Assembly: GCA_012103395.1 (NCBI GenBank)
Contig: WLWV01000010.1
Coordinates: 1-33,003, forward strand
Reading direction: 5' to 3'
DNA length: 33,003 nt
Origin: Gammaproteobacteria bacterium
GTDB taxonomy: Bacteria > Pseudomonadota > Gammaproteobacteria > Arenicellales > Poriferihabitantaceae
Shown here: positions 1 through 8,594 of the stretch, piece by piece
Layout of the letters: each line of letters opens with the position of its first letter
How positions within the stretch are numbered: position 1 is the stretch's first letter
Program-made: the position numbers and the translations under genes
Notes under the pieces: generated by a model
What the model saw: only the letters and a program-made list of their open reading frames with translations
Databases searched by the model: none
Told to the model about the DNA's origin: nothing

Positions 1-58
1 AGAGTTACCTCGTTGTGTTTTGATATTGTTTGGTAACTACATCAAAACGGGTAACTCT
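1..58. repeat. Nested inverted repeat at left edge
   Basis: The outer arms AGAGTTACC (1-9) and GGTAACTCT (50-58) are perfect reverse complements. Inside them GTTTTGAT (17-24) pairs with ATCAAAAC (41-48), so the element is a nested palindrome. A further GGTAACT copy sits in the centre (31-37) as a direct repeat of the right arm. It may be an intergenic repeat, an operator or the tip of a mobile element; its left limit may lie outside the window. The structure is seen directly; its function is unknown. Confidence 0.5.
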
Positions 59-59
59 C

Positions 60-96
60 ATTAAATCAACCCTCGCTTCGCTCGGATTGATTTAAT
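60..96. repeat. AT-rich hairpin with GC-rich loop
   Basis: ATTAAATCAA (60-69) and TTGATTTAAT (87-96) form a perfect 10-bp stem. The loop contains CTCGCTTCGCTCGG, with a further CC/GG pair possible next to the stem. It lies about 40 bp before the first gene and lacks a T-tract, so it reads more like a REP-type palindrome than a terminator. The loop word CTTCGCTCG recurs in the inverted-repeat element near 30.7 kb. Confidence 0.5.
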
Positions 97-136
97 ACGG
101 TGTCAGATTTGGTCTAAACTTCTACAAATTAGGGTA

Positions 137-2656
137 GTGAAAACCAGAATGAATCTACGGCTAAAAAGTGTCTTTTTGAGGCTAATGGTATTGGGGGGGC
201 TGTCAATTGGTATGCTTGCGTTCCTTTATGCCCAGCAAATCAGATTGCCAGCGAACATTAGCATCGTGTTAACGGAATCCACAACGGACTCCATCAAAAT
301 ATACTACAACATTGGTCGAGGTTGGAATGAGGAAGATTCGACCAGTACCAAACTGTCTGGACAAAAGGAAGTTGTCAAACTGGGTTTACCACTCAAACAA
401 ATTGATCACTATCGAATTGATACGGCGGCAGGAGATGCTCGTATAGTGATGAATCAGCTTTGTTTCGAATCAATGCTGCGATCGATCTGTTGGAACGCCC
501 GGGAGTTGGCAGACAAGATGGTGCCCTTCAACGGGGTGGTTAGCTATGGCCTTGTTGAAAATGGACTTGAGATAGTCACCTTAGGTAATGATCCTTATTT
601 TGCGTTTGAGGGCAATGATACTTTGTATCACAGCCAGGTAGCCAAGCCTGGAAGACTGGCCCTAGTGGTATGGTCCATCATTCTAGCAGGGCTGCTATAT
701 ATCAGCTGGCTGTTGTGTCAATGGCGTGGCTTTTCAATCATAAAAAGCGCATACCGCACGGCAAGGGAACGAGGGTTCGCAATGGGAATTGGCCAAGCGA
801 GCATGGTCTTTTCTCTTCTGTGTATCGTTATTGCTCTGTCCTGGGTCGGAGTTTATGAGCTAGGGCCTTGGGTTTATCTACCGCTTATTGTTCTGGTTAC
901 GATCATTGTACTAGTTGGAGCAGGGTCCGAATTCAGTCCGATGGGTTATTTGAAATCGATATTAGCGCAGCTAGGAAGTCAGAATGTCAGTCGATACGAA
1001 GTTCTATTGGTTTCACTACTGATTATTCTGCCTTCGGTGTTCTTTTTGCTGATGACTTGGAATCAGGAATTTCCCAATATTGGTGATCATGAATATCATC
1101 GAGGCGCGAATAAACGTGCTTATTACGAGCTTAGACATCACTACATGCTTTTGTCCTTCTTAGTGATTGGCTTAGTCATATCGGTAATGGTTGGAAAAAT
1201 CTGGCTGTACTGCATCCTTGCAATCGCTTCGCTCGTCTGGGTAGGCAGCTCAATTGAATTGCACTCTATCCTTTATCGTTATCCCGGTGGGGGACGATTC
1301 ATTAGCGCGCCCCTAATTCGATTGGCGTTAGGTGAGTGGCTGAGTATATTTAACGCAAGCAGATTGACCAATTTTGCCAGTATTGTGATGTGGCTATTGG
1401 TGTTGAGACCATTACTGATTGGCAAATGGCCCAGTATTTCCATTCTACCTTTTGCCTTGATGCTGTTTTATCAGGCCGAGATGGTCTACTTTTTTACCTC
1501 CGTTTATCTGGAGCCTTGGGCCTTGATATTGATTGCTCTGACATTAGAGTTGTTATTGGTTAACCCAGGTAAAAACGCGTATCTGAAAGCCTGTCTATTG
1601 TTGGGAATGGCGGCAATTATCAAAGAACCGGCAATCTTTTTTGTACCTTGGTTTTGGTTGGCGGGAAGGCCTTGGGCGAAAGGTCTTACGCATTTCAAAA
1701 ATGCGGTGCTAGTGGGAATCGCATCTATACTTCCGTTTATTATTTACTATCTCGTTAGGCAGGAGCATGGTGTTAGTCGATACAAAAGTATTGGATTCGA
1801 GTATCTATTTTCCGAATCATGGTGGACAGAAATGGGCTATCGGATGTCCTTCCATTTGGGTACTAGCGGATTGATTCTGATGCTTGGGGTCGCGTTACTA
1901 TGGTTGTATTTCTTGGTGAAAAAGCGTCATGGAATTGATCGGCTATCTTTAGTTTGTATCATCGGCGCATCAATGACCGTGTTTTTTATGTTCAATTTGG
2001 ATTTCAGTGGGCATACTTATACCGGCTATTTTCGATTCTACCTTCCGATGTATGTGCTGATGATTGCACCGGTATTACTATTGAGTTTTTCTACGAAAAG
2101 GAGAAAATCGAGCAATTCTTTCGTTGGTTTGGTTTCACTGTGTGTCGTCATTGGACATGGCCCCAAGTTGTTTGATTACCTATCATTAACTTTCTCTCAT
2201 GATGCGGCAAGAAACTTTACAGAGCACTATGATTCCCCGGTATTCCTGCCCATCCGGGCGCTGGTCGACAAAGCCGAAAAAGCAGGAGCACTAAAACCGG
2301 GTGTCGCTGAGTTTATTCACGTCAATCATGTTACTGGTTGGAACCAGCCAGAGTCTGGATACAAGGACCTTGATCGACGATATGATCTTCGTATGGAAGG
2401 GCAATATCTCTGCGAGTGTTCTGATGAGAATGCCGTAGTGCTTGCTCCTTTTGTTTACTATACCGGTTTGAATAAGCGATTATTAGACCCCGAAGCAGAA
2501 ACAGTCGATCAGCTACCCAGAGAGTTCATTAAGCGATGGGACCAAATGCGATCAATTAGAAGTCAATGCCTTGCTTCTCTGAAAAAAACATGCGATTTTT
2601 ACGCACAGGAAGATGTAAAGGGTGAGGCGGTTGGCGGTATCGGGATACGCTATTAA
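137..2656 (+). CDS. Large multi-spanning membrane protein, GT-C glycosyltransferase-like
   Basis: An 839-residue integral membrane protein. The first membrane segment is at about residues 12-32. A soluble, probably periplasmic domain follows (about 33-170), carrying a YYNIGRGWNEEDS stretch typical of beta-sandwich modules found in some membrane glycosyltransferases. From about 174 to 665 there are many hydrophobic segments, then a soluble tail. An extracytoplasmic loop holds GDHEYHRG (316-323), where GT-C enzymes keep their catalytic acidic residues. This suggests transfer of a sugar from a polyprenyl-phosphate carrier onto a periplasmic acceptor. The GTG start is used because the frame opens there with AGGG just upstream; ATG at 149 is an alternative. 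A G7 run sits at 193-199. The DPM1-like GT2 downstream could supply its donor. The family is inferred from topology, not proved. Confidence 0.75.
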   Translation: MKTRMNLRLKSVFLRLMVLGGLSIGMLAFLYAQQIRLPANISIVLTESTTDSIKIYYNIGRGWNEEDSTSTKLSGQKEVVKLGLPLKQIDHYRIDTAAGDARIVMNQLCFESMLRSICWNARELADKMVPFNGVVSYGLVENGLEIVTLGNDPYFAFEGNDTLYHSQVAKPGRLALVVWSIILAGLLYISWLLCQWRGFSIIKSAYRTARERGFAMGIGQASMVFSLLCIVIALSWVGVYELGPWVYLPLIVLVTIIVLVGAGSEFSPMGYLKSILAQLGSQNVSRYEVLLVSLLIILPSVFFLLMTWNQEFPNIGDHEYHRGANKRAYYELRHHYMLLSFLVIGLVISVMVGKIWLYCILAIASLVWVGSSIELHSILYRYPGGGRFISAPLIRLALGEWLSIFNASRLTNFASIVMWLLVLRPLLIGKWPSISILPFALMLFYQAEMVYFFTSVYLEPWALILIALTLELLLVNPGKNAYLKACLLLGMAAIIKEPAIFFVPWFWLAGRPWAKGLTHFKNAVLVGIASILPFIIYYLVRQEHGVSRYKSIGFEYLFSESWWTEMGYRMSFHLGTSGLILMLGVALLWLYFLVKKRHGIDRLSLVCIIGASMTVFFMFNLDFSGHTYTGYFRFYLPMYVLMIAPVLLLSFSTKRRKSSNSFVGLVSLCVVIGHGPKLFDYLSLTFSHDAARNFTEHYDSPVFLPIRALVDKAEKAGALKPGVAEFIHVNHVTGWNQPESGYKDLDRRYDLRMEGQYLCECSDENAVVLAPFVYYTGLNKRLLDPEAETVDQLPREFIKRWDQMRSIRSQCLASLKKTCDFYAQEDVKGEAVGGIGIRY

Positions 2657-2744
2657 TTGTCAGAGTACAGACCAAATACTTTGCTTACTGGAGGGGCTGT
2701 CGATTTAATCGGTGGCTCGGATAAACAAACATTGCTAAAAGAAC

Positions 2745-4082
2745 ATGGCACACAGCAAATTTAATAAATTCATCACCACTACCATTGCCGCCGAGATCAA
2801 TAGGTTCAGCAAGTACTATGATCTCGTAATGCAGATAGCACCACTTGAAGATGACAAACAACGTTTATTGGAGGAAATCCAGTGTAAGGAGAAAACCACG
2901 GTTGATGGAATTGATAGTATTCACAGTGGAGAGGCTAAGGCAAGAAGGGTGCTATTGCTAAATGGAAACCTGAATTATGAAAATGATATTGAGCCACAGC
3001 TCAACGCGTTGTTCGAGAAAATGTCGAGATCTGATCGCGTTGTATGTGTTTTGTTTAATCCATACTTTCGCTGGCTGTATCGTCTGGCAGACTTAGTCGG
3101 ACTCAGAAAAGTGAGCCGGTCAGTGACATTTGTCACTCGTTCGAACATACAAAACCTGTGCAAATTATGTGGCTTTGAGGTAGTGAAGTTACGAACTACC
3201 GCGTACAGCCCGTTCAGGTTATGGGGTGCCGGTGATTTCATTAACCGTATTCTCCCAACGATTCCGCTTATCAAGTGGTTATCGATTGCCACGGTGGTGG
3301 TGCTAAGACCCATTAAAGTGTCCGAGGACCGACCCTCTTTATCCATTGTCATTCCGGCAAGGAATGAAGCTGGCAATATCGAGAATGCACTAATTAGAAT
3401 GCCCGAACTGGAGGGGGTCGACGTTGAGGTGATTTTTGTTGAAGGAAACTCGACGGATAATACCTGGAGTGAAATTCAGCGAGTTGTTGCCATGGAAAAA
3501 TACAGGAAATACTCCCTTGTGGCACTTCAGCAAACCGGGAAAGGAAAAAAAGATGCGGTGATGCTTGGCTTTAATCAGGCTCGTGGAGAATTGTTGACCA
3601 TTCTCGATGCTGATCTTACGATGCCCCCGGAGAGCTTGCCGAGGTTTTATGAAGCGTATCGAAGTGGCACAGCGGATATGGTTAATGGAAATCGATTGAT
3701 GTATCCCATGGAGGATGAGGCGATGCGATTTTTAAATCGACTCGGAAATCTGTTTTTTGCCAAAACCCTTAGTCGAGTACTGGATATCTCAATTGGTGAT
3801 TCGCTATGTGGTACTAAGATGATCAGTAGAGAAGACCATTATCGTTTCCTTGCTTGGCTTGAGGACTTTGGTGAGTTCGATCCATTTGGCGATTTTCAGC
3901 TGCTATTTCCATCGTCTGATTTGTGTTTAGGTACCGTGGATATTCCCATAACCTATGGTGCAAGAACCTATGGAAGTACCAATATCGATCGTTTCAGACA
4001 CGGATGGATGTTGTTGAAAATGACCGCCCAGGGTTTTATCAAAATTAAGGCAGGTGCGGTGGCGAAACGATCATCGGGCTAA
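2745..4082 (+). CDS. GT2 (DPM1/polyprenyl-phosphate type) with vestigial methyltransferase-like N-terminus
   Basis: A 445-residue protein in two parts. Residues 66-190 (RRVLLLNGNLNYENDIEPQL onward, with a GFEVVKLR segment) look like the C-terminal half of a class I SAM-dependent methyltransferase. The glycine-rich SAM-binding segment expected before it is missing. Residues 198-440 form a GT2 domain with SIVIPARNEAGN, VEGNSTDNTW (232-241), GKGKKDAV (265-272), the metal-binding DADLTMPPE (288-296) and GNRL. This order resembles polyprenyl-phosphate mannose/glucose synthases that feed GT-C enzymes on the periplasmic side. The 88-bp gap after the 839-aa GT-C-like gene suggests a donor/transferase pair. 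Whether the N-terminal piece has a structural role or is a relic is unknown. The ATG has no strong ribosome-binding site. Confidence 0.85.
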   Translation: MAHSKFNKFITTTIAAEINRFSKYYDLVMQIAPLEDDKQRLLEEIQCKEKTTVDGIDSIHSGEAKARRVLLLNGNLNYENDIEPQLNALFEKMSRSDRVVCVLFNPYFRWLYRLADLVGLRKVSRSVTFVTRSNIQNLCKLCGFEVVKLRTTAYSPFRLWGAGDFINRILPTIPLIKWLSIATVVVLRPIKVSEDRPSLSIVIPARNEAGNIENALIRMPELEGVDVEVIFVEGNSTDNTWSEIQRVVAMEKYRKYSLVALQQTGKGKKDAVMLGFNQARGELLTILDADLTMPPESLPRFYEAYRSGTADMVNGNRLMYPMEDEAMRFLNRLGNLFFAKTLSRVLDISIGDSLCGTKMISREDHYRFLAWLEDFGEFDPFGDFQLLFPSSDLCLGTVDIPITYGARTYGSTNIDRFRHGWMLLKMTAQGFIKIKAGAVAKRSSG

Positions 4083-4347
4083 TGACGCAAAGATAATGAT
4101 GCTAGGGTAGGTAACGAAAATCAGGGAGTTTCACCATCTCGACCTTATTGAAATTGAATATTGAGCAAAGGGTACAAATGATTTATTTTTAGAGATGTAC
4201 CCACGGAGTCATCGAAAAACAAGAGCTGGCGTTTAGTGCAACAAATAGCCGGCCTCTTACATCAGCGCCTATGTCTTACTTCCTTACGGTGTACGGGTCT
4301 CATTTTTATCATGGAACAAGAGGCCTTCCTTATTGGGTGATATGGGT
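4083..4347. other. Convergent intergenic region with weak hairpins
   Basis: This 265-bp gap separates two convergent genes. It contains GGGTACA (4170-4176) paired with TGTACCC (4196-4202), and GGCCTCTT (4251-4258) paired with AAGAGGCC (4318-4325). Neither is followed by a clear T-tract, so they are not called as rho-independent terminators. No coding potential was seen. Confidence 0.4.
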
Positions 4348-5781
4348 TTAGTCCGAAGCTCGTGATTTTCCAAAATAATGGTCAAAGAAAAAAACGGCTC
4401 CGGCAATGACGAGAACTAGGTGTAACGGCCAGGCAGCGATGGCGTATCGCATCAGTCCCGCTTGTAACGACGCTGTTAGGAGAAAATAACTTTGGACCAT
4501 CACGGCGACGAGGAAAAGACTCAAGCCAGCGCTGGGTAAGGGGCGAAACCGAGTTAGGTACTGTTTAAGGCCAAGAAAAATAATAAGGACATTTGCGATT
4601 GCAGCGATGGCCAAAAAGAGTTTGATGCCGATAAAGGTCTTGGGGTTTTGAGGTTCGGGCCGGTATGGAATGATTTCGTCCGGGAGATCGGGTTTCACTA
4701 GTTCAAGCTTCCGATTGTATTCCCTGATCATATTTTCTGACTGTAGCTCGGCCAACGCCCATAACCCATAAAAGTTAATCATCACGTCTTCCAGATACCC
4801 CGTGGGATCCTGTTTGATAATGGAATAAGCTAGCACGTTCAGCGCCTGTCCCTGACCGGATTCTGGGATATTGGATTTCTGCAATACCTCGGGCATTTTT
4901 CTGAATCGTAAATAGTCGTAGATGTTTAGAGAAAAGACAAATTTCTCGTTGATGCTGTGCATGTGTTGAGTTCTCGCCTTTCTTGATTGTTCCGTTAAGG
5001 CTAACCAGTGTTTTCCGGCGGTTGGGTAGGGGGTTTTCTGTGCATCAAACTCGGAAAATACAAGTTTTCCAGTAAGTTGATTCCCCATGAATGAACTCGG
5101 AATCCAACTTTGATGAACGCTGAAACGATACAGTGTACCCGCGGATAAGACGAGAGTAATTCCCAAGAAGATCAGCGATGTGCGCTTGAAAAAGGCATTT
5201 TTTGACAAAAGAAATTGCACCATCAGAATCACGGGTATGCAAACCAATGCCCAGGACACTGGCTTAATCAGAATGAGCCAAGCGACGAGGCAACCGATGA
5301 GGAAAGGACGGGCTTTATTGCTGGTTTCATCGGGTTTTAGTATCAGCCCGGTAAGTAGCATTAATGAGCTGAAAAAAAGAGATTCGGTGATGAGCGAAAA
5401 GCAATACTGGACAACGGCGGGGTTTGCACCTGTTCCTACTAACAGGGCTACCCCTGATACAAAGGAGGAGGTGAATCGCTTCAGACTGATTGACAAATAG
5501 AGTAAAGTCGAAAAAAACAATGCGAGTTGCAACAAAACAACCAGTGACCAATCCAGTTGGAAAACTTGAGTAAGTTGAAGGAAAAAAGGATATCCCGCTC
5601 CCCGGTACGGGTCGAACCGTAGGTAGCTTGTGGTGTCGGGAACCCGAAGAGGGTAATCAGAGGGGAAAAACACCCATAAGATGAGTAGCGCAATTGCTAC
5701 AAGGCCAAGTACATAGTTGCTAATTGTATTATTAGAAAATGCTTGGTCAACATTTCGTGGATGATGAATAAAGGGAGTCAT
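4348..5781 (-). CDS. GT39/PMT-like membrane glycosyltransferase
   Basis: A 477-residue membrane protein with about ten hydrophobic segments, beginning at about residue 24, and a charged loop at about 330-380. The first extracytoplasmic loop has PDTTSY (48-53) and GYPFFL (63-68), followed later by LITESLFF. The same three landmarks (PDSHDY, VYPFFL, LLSETIFTF) occur in the 481-aa protein at 10841, so the two are probably paralogues. Such proteins usually move a sugar from undecaprenyl phosphate to a lipid or glycan in the periplasm. It is the only reverse-strand complete gene here. It is transcribed away from a decayed DPM1-like GT2, which may once have made its donor. Family assignment is by motif and topology. 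Confidence 0.8.
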   Translation of the reverse strand: MTPFIHHPRNVDQAFSNNTISNYVLGLVAIALLILWVFFPSDYPLRVPDTTSYLRFDPYRGAGYPFFLQLTQVFQLDWSLVVLLQLALFFSTLLYLSISLKRFTSSFVSGVALLVGTGANPAVVQYCFSLITESLFFSSLMLLTGLILKPDETSNKARPFLIGCLVAWLILIKPVSWALVCIPVILMVQFLLSKNAFFKRTSLIFLGITLVLSAGTLYRFSVHQSWIPSSFMGNQLTGKLVFSEFDAQKTPYPTAGKHWLALTEQSRKARTQHMHSINEKFVFSLNIYDYLRFRKMPEVLQKSNIPESGQGQALNVLAYSIIKQDPTGYLEDVMINFYGLWALAELQSENMIREYNRKLELVKPDLPDEIIPYRPEPQNPKTFIGIKLFLAIAAIANVLIIFLGLKQYLTRFRPLPSAGLSLFLVAVMVQSYFLLTASLQAGLMRYAIAAWPLHLVLVIAGAVFFFDHYFGKSRASD

Positions 5782-5843
5782 GAAATCACTCCCAGAAGAG
5801 GAAAGAAAAGAAACTGGGGAAGCATTATCAGGCTGAAATTTAT

Positions 5844-5872
5844 TTGTGGCATATGATGGGGTATTTTATACT
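5844..5872 (+). promoter_or_regulatory. Probable sigma70 promoter upstream of the decayed GT2
   Basis: TTGTGG (5844-5849) and TATACT (5867-5872) are separated by exactly 17 bp, close to the -35/-10 consensus. The site lies in the divergent gap, 41 bp before the ATG of the decayed GT2. It could still drive the 6598 operon, because the pseudogene lies between with no evident terminator. This is a prediction by eye only. Confidence 0.5.
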
Positions 5873-5913
5873 CGTGTTTCCCTTGCCTGTACATTGGTCT
5901 GCGTAAATATATC

Positions 5914-6466
5914 ATGAAGCTTTCAGCCATTATTCCTTGCTATAATAAAGCCGCGACTATAGATATGTTGTCAAATAGGGTTCACGCCTCACCTTACCAT
6001 GAAAGGAGGTTGATGGTGTTGTTGATGGCTCCACGGACGACATTCGTAAAAAACGCTCTAACGATATCGCTGAATTGGCAGATCACTTGGTTTTTTCCAT
6101 AAGTATAATCAAGATAAGCAGAACCAAGGTAAAGGAGCGACCTTACAAATCGGTATCGTACATAATATTGGAGATGCCGTTTCCCCCTCTGATGCAGATC
6201 TGGAGTACGATCTGAATGAAAATCCTGTTTAAATGAAATCGATCCTGAATAGTAAGGCAGATGTGACCCACGGTTCGCGATTTATTGGCTCTGGACCCCA
6301 TTGCGTGTTTGACTTTTGGGGTTGCTATTGAACATGGTCGGCGATTCGCATCTGACGAACATGGAAACATGTTATAAGGTTACGCGAAAAGAGATCACGG
6401 CAAAATTCGCAAAATTAAGGCCGAGTGTATGAGGCTGAGATTAGCTATGATGGAAGGATGGAGTGA
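5914..6466 (+). pseudogene. Decayed DPM1-like GT2 glycosyltransferase
   Basis: The reading frame starts as MKLSAIIPCYNKAATID, a normal GT2 opening, then shifts. Later pieces of the same family appear in order in other frames: VDGSTDDIRK near 6016, NQGKGATLQIG near 6122, DADLEYDLNENPV followed by a stop near 6230, SKADVTHGSRFIGSGPH near 6250, NMETCYKVTRKEI near 6358 and VYEAEISYDGR near 6425. At least three frameshifts, an in-frame stop and a shortened segment separate them. These are hallmarks of polyprenyl-phosphate sugar synthases; the intact relative is at 10091. The gene is dead unless the sequence has errors. Its neighbour on the minus strand, a GT-C-like protein, may have lost its donor enzyme. 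Confidence 0.85.
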
Positions 6467-6579
6467 GTGTGATTTGGATTGCAATTTGGGGAAGCGAGTT
6501 TCTATCTGAAACGGCTTTTTATGTCTACTTTGTGGACTTCAAAGCCATTGGCTAATAATGATCGTCTGTTACCAAACTT

Positions 6580-6587
6580 GGAAGGGG
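6580..6587 (+). promoter_or_regulatory. Ribosome-binding site deciding the GTG start at 6598
   Basis: GGAAGGGG lies 10 bases before the GTG at 6598. The ATG at 6588 is out of frame with the protein, so the GTG is the best start. Confidence 0.5.
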
Positions 6588-6597
6588 ATGTTGTTTC

Positions 6598-8562
6598 GTG
6601 AATAATCAAACGGTTAATGTGGTTCTGTTCTCTGGAGGGAGAGGGTCATCGGTACTCACCAAGCAACTACTACACCATAGCAGTGTAAATCTAAGTCTAA
6701 TTATCAATGGCTATGATGACGGCCTGTCTACTGGCGAGGTACGGCGGTTTTTAGGAGATTGTCTTGGACCTTCTGATTTTCGTAAAAATGCCAGCCGTGT
6801 CGCGATCGAAAAACGCAGCTGTGAACAGGGGCTGATCGAGCTGCTGGATTTACGTTTGCCTGTGACGGTGAATGATGAACTGGTTGCTGCGATATTAGGA
6901 TTGTTAACTGCAAAGCCCGTTGAAAACGCCACTGTTTTTTTTGATTCCTTTTCACGACTACACGATTCATTGCGAAATGAATCAAAAAACCTCTTGGTAG
7001 AACGCATGCAGGCATTTTGTGATGAACTGGAAAACCAGCAAGAGGGTTTCGATTTTTCCGACTGTAGTATCGGCAACCTAGTTTTTGCCGGTAGCTTTTT
7101 GGTGAGCCAGCGAAATTTTAATCAGGGTGTCGATGATTATGATCGTTTACTTGGGTTAGAAGCGGGTTTGATTCTGAATGTCACGAAAGGGGAAAATGCG
7201 TTTTTAGTCGCGACCAATGAAAACGGTGAGTATCTGGAAAGTGAGGCGGACATTGTTGACGCGGGGAAACGGAATCATATCAAAGATATTTTTTTACTGG
7301 ATGCACCGATCCAGAAAGAAAGTCTGGAAGCGTTACCGGTCAATCAGCTTAACAAATTGCTTAAACAGCGCGAAGCAGATATTCATCTTAACGAACAGGC
7401 TCAGGATGCGATATCGAGAGCGGATCTGATTATCTATGCGCCAGGGACGCAACACTCTAGCCTCTTTCCATCTTATTTGACGCCAGGGCTTGGGCATGAC
7501 ATTGCGAAAAACACTCAAGCATTGAAGTTATTGGTAACGAACATCGAGGAGGACGCAGAGATTCCTGATTTCAATGCTGTTGAAATTATTAATAAGGCGG
7601 TTTACTACCTGCGCGAAAAGAACGCCAGAAGCTATCCGGTTTCATCATTACTTACTCACTACCTGGTTAACTTGCCGGATACCAAAACCAGAGATGATGA
7701 GAAAAACTATATCCCTTTGGGGAATATGGAGCAGATTGAGGACCCCCGTCTGATAAGAATAGGTAACTATGAAGATCAAGAAACCGGGAATCATGATCCT
7801 GAGAAAGTATTGTCCCCATTCGTCAATGAAATTCTAGCAAAGAAAGCTGCGTTGTCGGTCGCTGTTTTATTAACTGAAAATAGCTCTGTTAACAAAACAG
7901 TGCAGACGGTTTTGGAGATGGCTCGCTCCAAGCTGCAATTCCCCTACGACGTGACGATATATTACCAAGGTGTGGAAATCGATTATTTCCAAGAAGTTGA
8001 CTTGCCATTCAAGACTTCCCATGTGGAGAATAAAGGCAATGAATTGATGTTAAGGGCAGTGCTTGAGAATAGCCACGATTACGTGTGCTTGATGGAGTGT
8101 TCGGGGATGTATCATGGGTACGATGTGATTTCTCTGATTTCTAACCTGAATCAACCTAATGTTGATGCTGTTTGGGGAAGTCGTCGCTTATCAGCGTCAG
8201 ATATGAAAGCGTCCTATAAATTTCGCTACCGCCATCGCGTGTCACTCGGTGCTGTAAGCTATATTGGAAGCTACATGCTTAGTTTGAGCTATTTGTCGCT
8301 CTATGGACGGTATGTCTCAGACACCCTGTCTGGACTACGTGTTGTTAAAAGTCACTTTCTTCGAAAAAACCAATCCAATTTTGAACGGGATAATTTCAAC
8401 CAGTATCTGCTAAGTGATCTACTTGATAGCAAAGGCAGGGTTTTCGAGGTGCCAGTTGACTTCCTCCCTATGTCTCCGAACAAGGTTAGGCGTACCAGTA
8501 TTTTACAGGGCCTGAATGCTTTTTGGGTGATTATGACCCAACGCATGAAAAGCCTACTTTGA
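6598..8562 (+). CDS. YvcK/CofD-like protein fused to a GT2-like domain
   Basis: A 654-residue two-part protein. Residues 1-350 follow the YvcK/CofD (2-phospho-L-lactate transferase) family in order: FSGGRGS (11-17), NGYDDGLSTGEVRR (37-50), GPSDFRKN (57-64), a GNLVFAGSFL segment near 160, and an APGTQHSSLFPSYL segment (281-294) like the GPGSLYTSILP motif of YvcK. The match is closer to YvcK (DDGGSSG, PPGDIRN) than to true CofD. Residues 418-640 resemble a DPM1-type GT2, with DAVWGSRR, VSDTLSGLR (573-581) and a FEVPVDFLP segment. The catalytic DAD position reads ECSG (500-503), so sugar transfer by the usual mechanism is doubtful. YvcK proteins are cytoplasmic, bind UDP-sugars and affect cell-wall growth; CofD transfers a phospho-acid from an NDP carrier. 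The role here is unknown. A HAD and a nucleotidyltransferase follow. Confidence 0.85.
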   Translation: MNNQTVNVVLFSGGRGSSVLTKQLLHHSSVNLSLIINGYDDGLSTGEVRRFLGDCLGPSDFRKNASRVAIEKRSCEQGLIELLDLRLPVTVNDELVAAILGLLTAKPVENATVFFDSFSRLHDSLRNESKNLLVERMQAFCDELENQQEGFDFSDCSIGNLVFAGSFLVSQRNFNQGVDDYDRLLGLEAGLILNVTKGENAFLVATNENGEYLESEADIVDAGKRNHIKDIFLLDAPIQKESLEALPVNQLNKLLKQREADIHLNEQAQDAISRADLIIYAPGTQHSSLFPSYLTPGLGHDIAKNTQALKLLVTNIEEDAEIPDFNAVEIINKAVYYLREKNARSYPVSSLLTHYLVNLPDTKTRDDEKNYIPLGNMEQIEDPRLIRIGNYEDQETGNHDPEKVLSPFVNEILAKKAALSVAVLLTENSSVNKTVQTVLEMARSKLQFPYDVTIYYQGVEIDYFQEVDLPFKTSHVENKGNELMLRAVLENSHDYVCLMECSGMYHGYDVISLISNLNQPNVDAVWGSRRLSASDMKASYKFRYRHRVSLGAVSYIGSYMLSLSYLSLYGRYVSDTLSGLRVVKSHFLRKNQSNFERDNFNQYLLSDLLDSKGRVFEVPVDFLPMSPNKVRRTSILQGLNAFWVIMTQRMKSLL

Positions 8563-8594
8563 CTGCCGCCAAAATTTAAGCGTAAACAGGACTA

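Noticed and set aside
2975-3376. 133-aa minus-strand ORF inside the GT2 at 2745
   Set aside because: Antisense shadow of a well-supported glycosyltransferase; no domain seen.
4170-4202. GGGTACA/TGTACCC hairpin as a terminator for the 2745 gene
   Set aside because: Stem of only seven bp, long AT loop and no T-tract after it.
6711-7076. 121-aa minus-strand ORF inside the YvcK/CofD-like gene
   Set aside because: Antisense to strongly conserved motifs of the plus-strand protein; serine-rich, low-complexity shadow.
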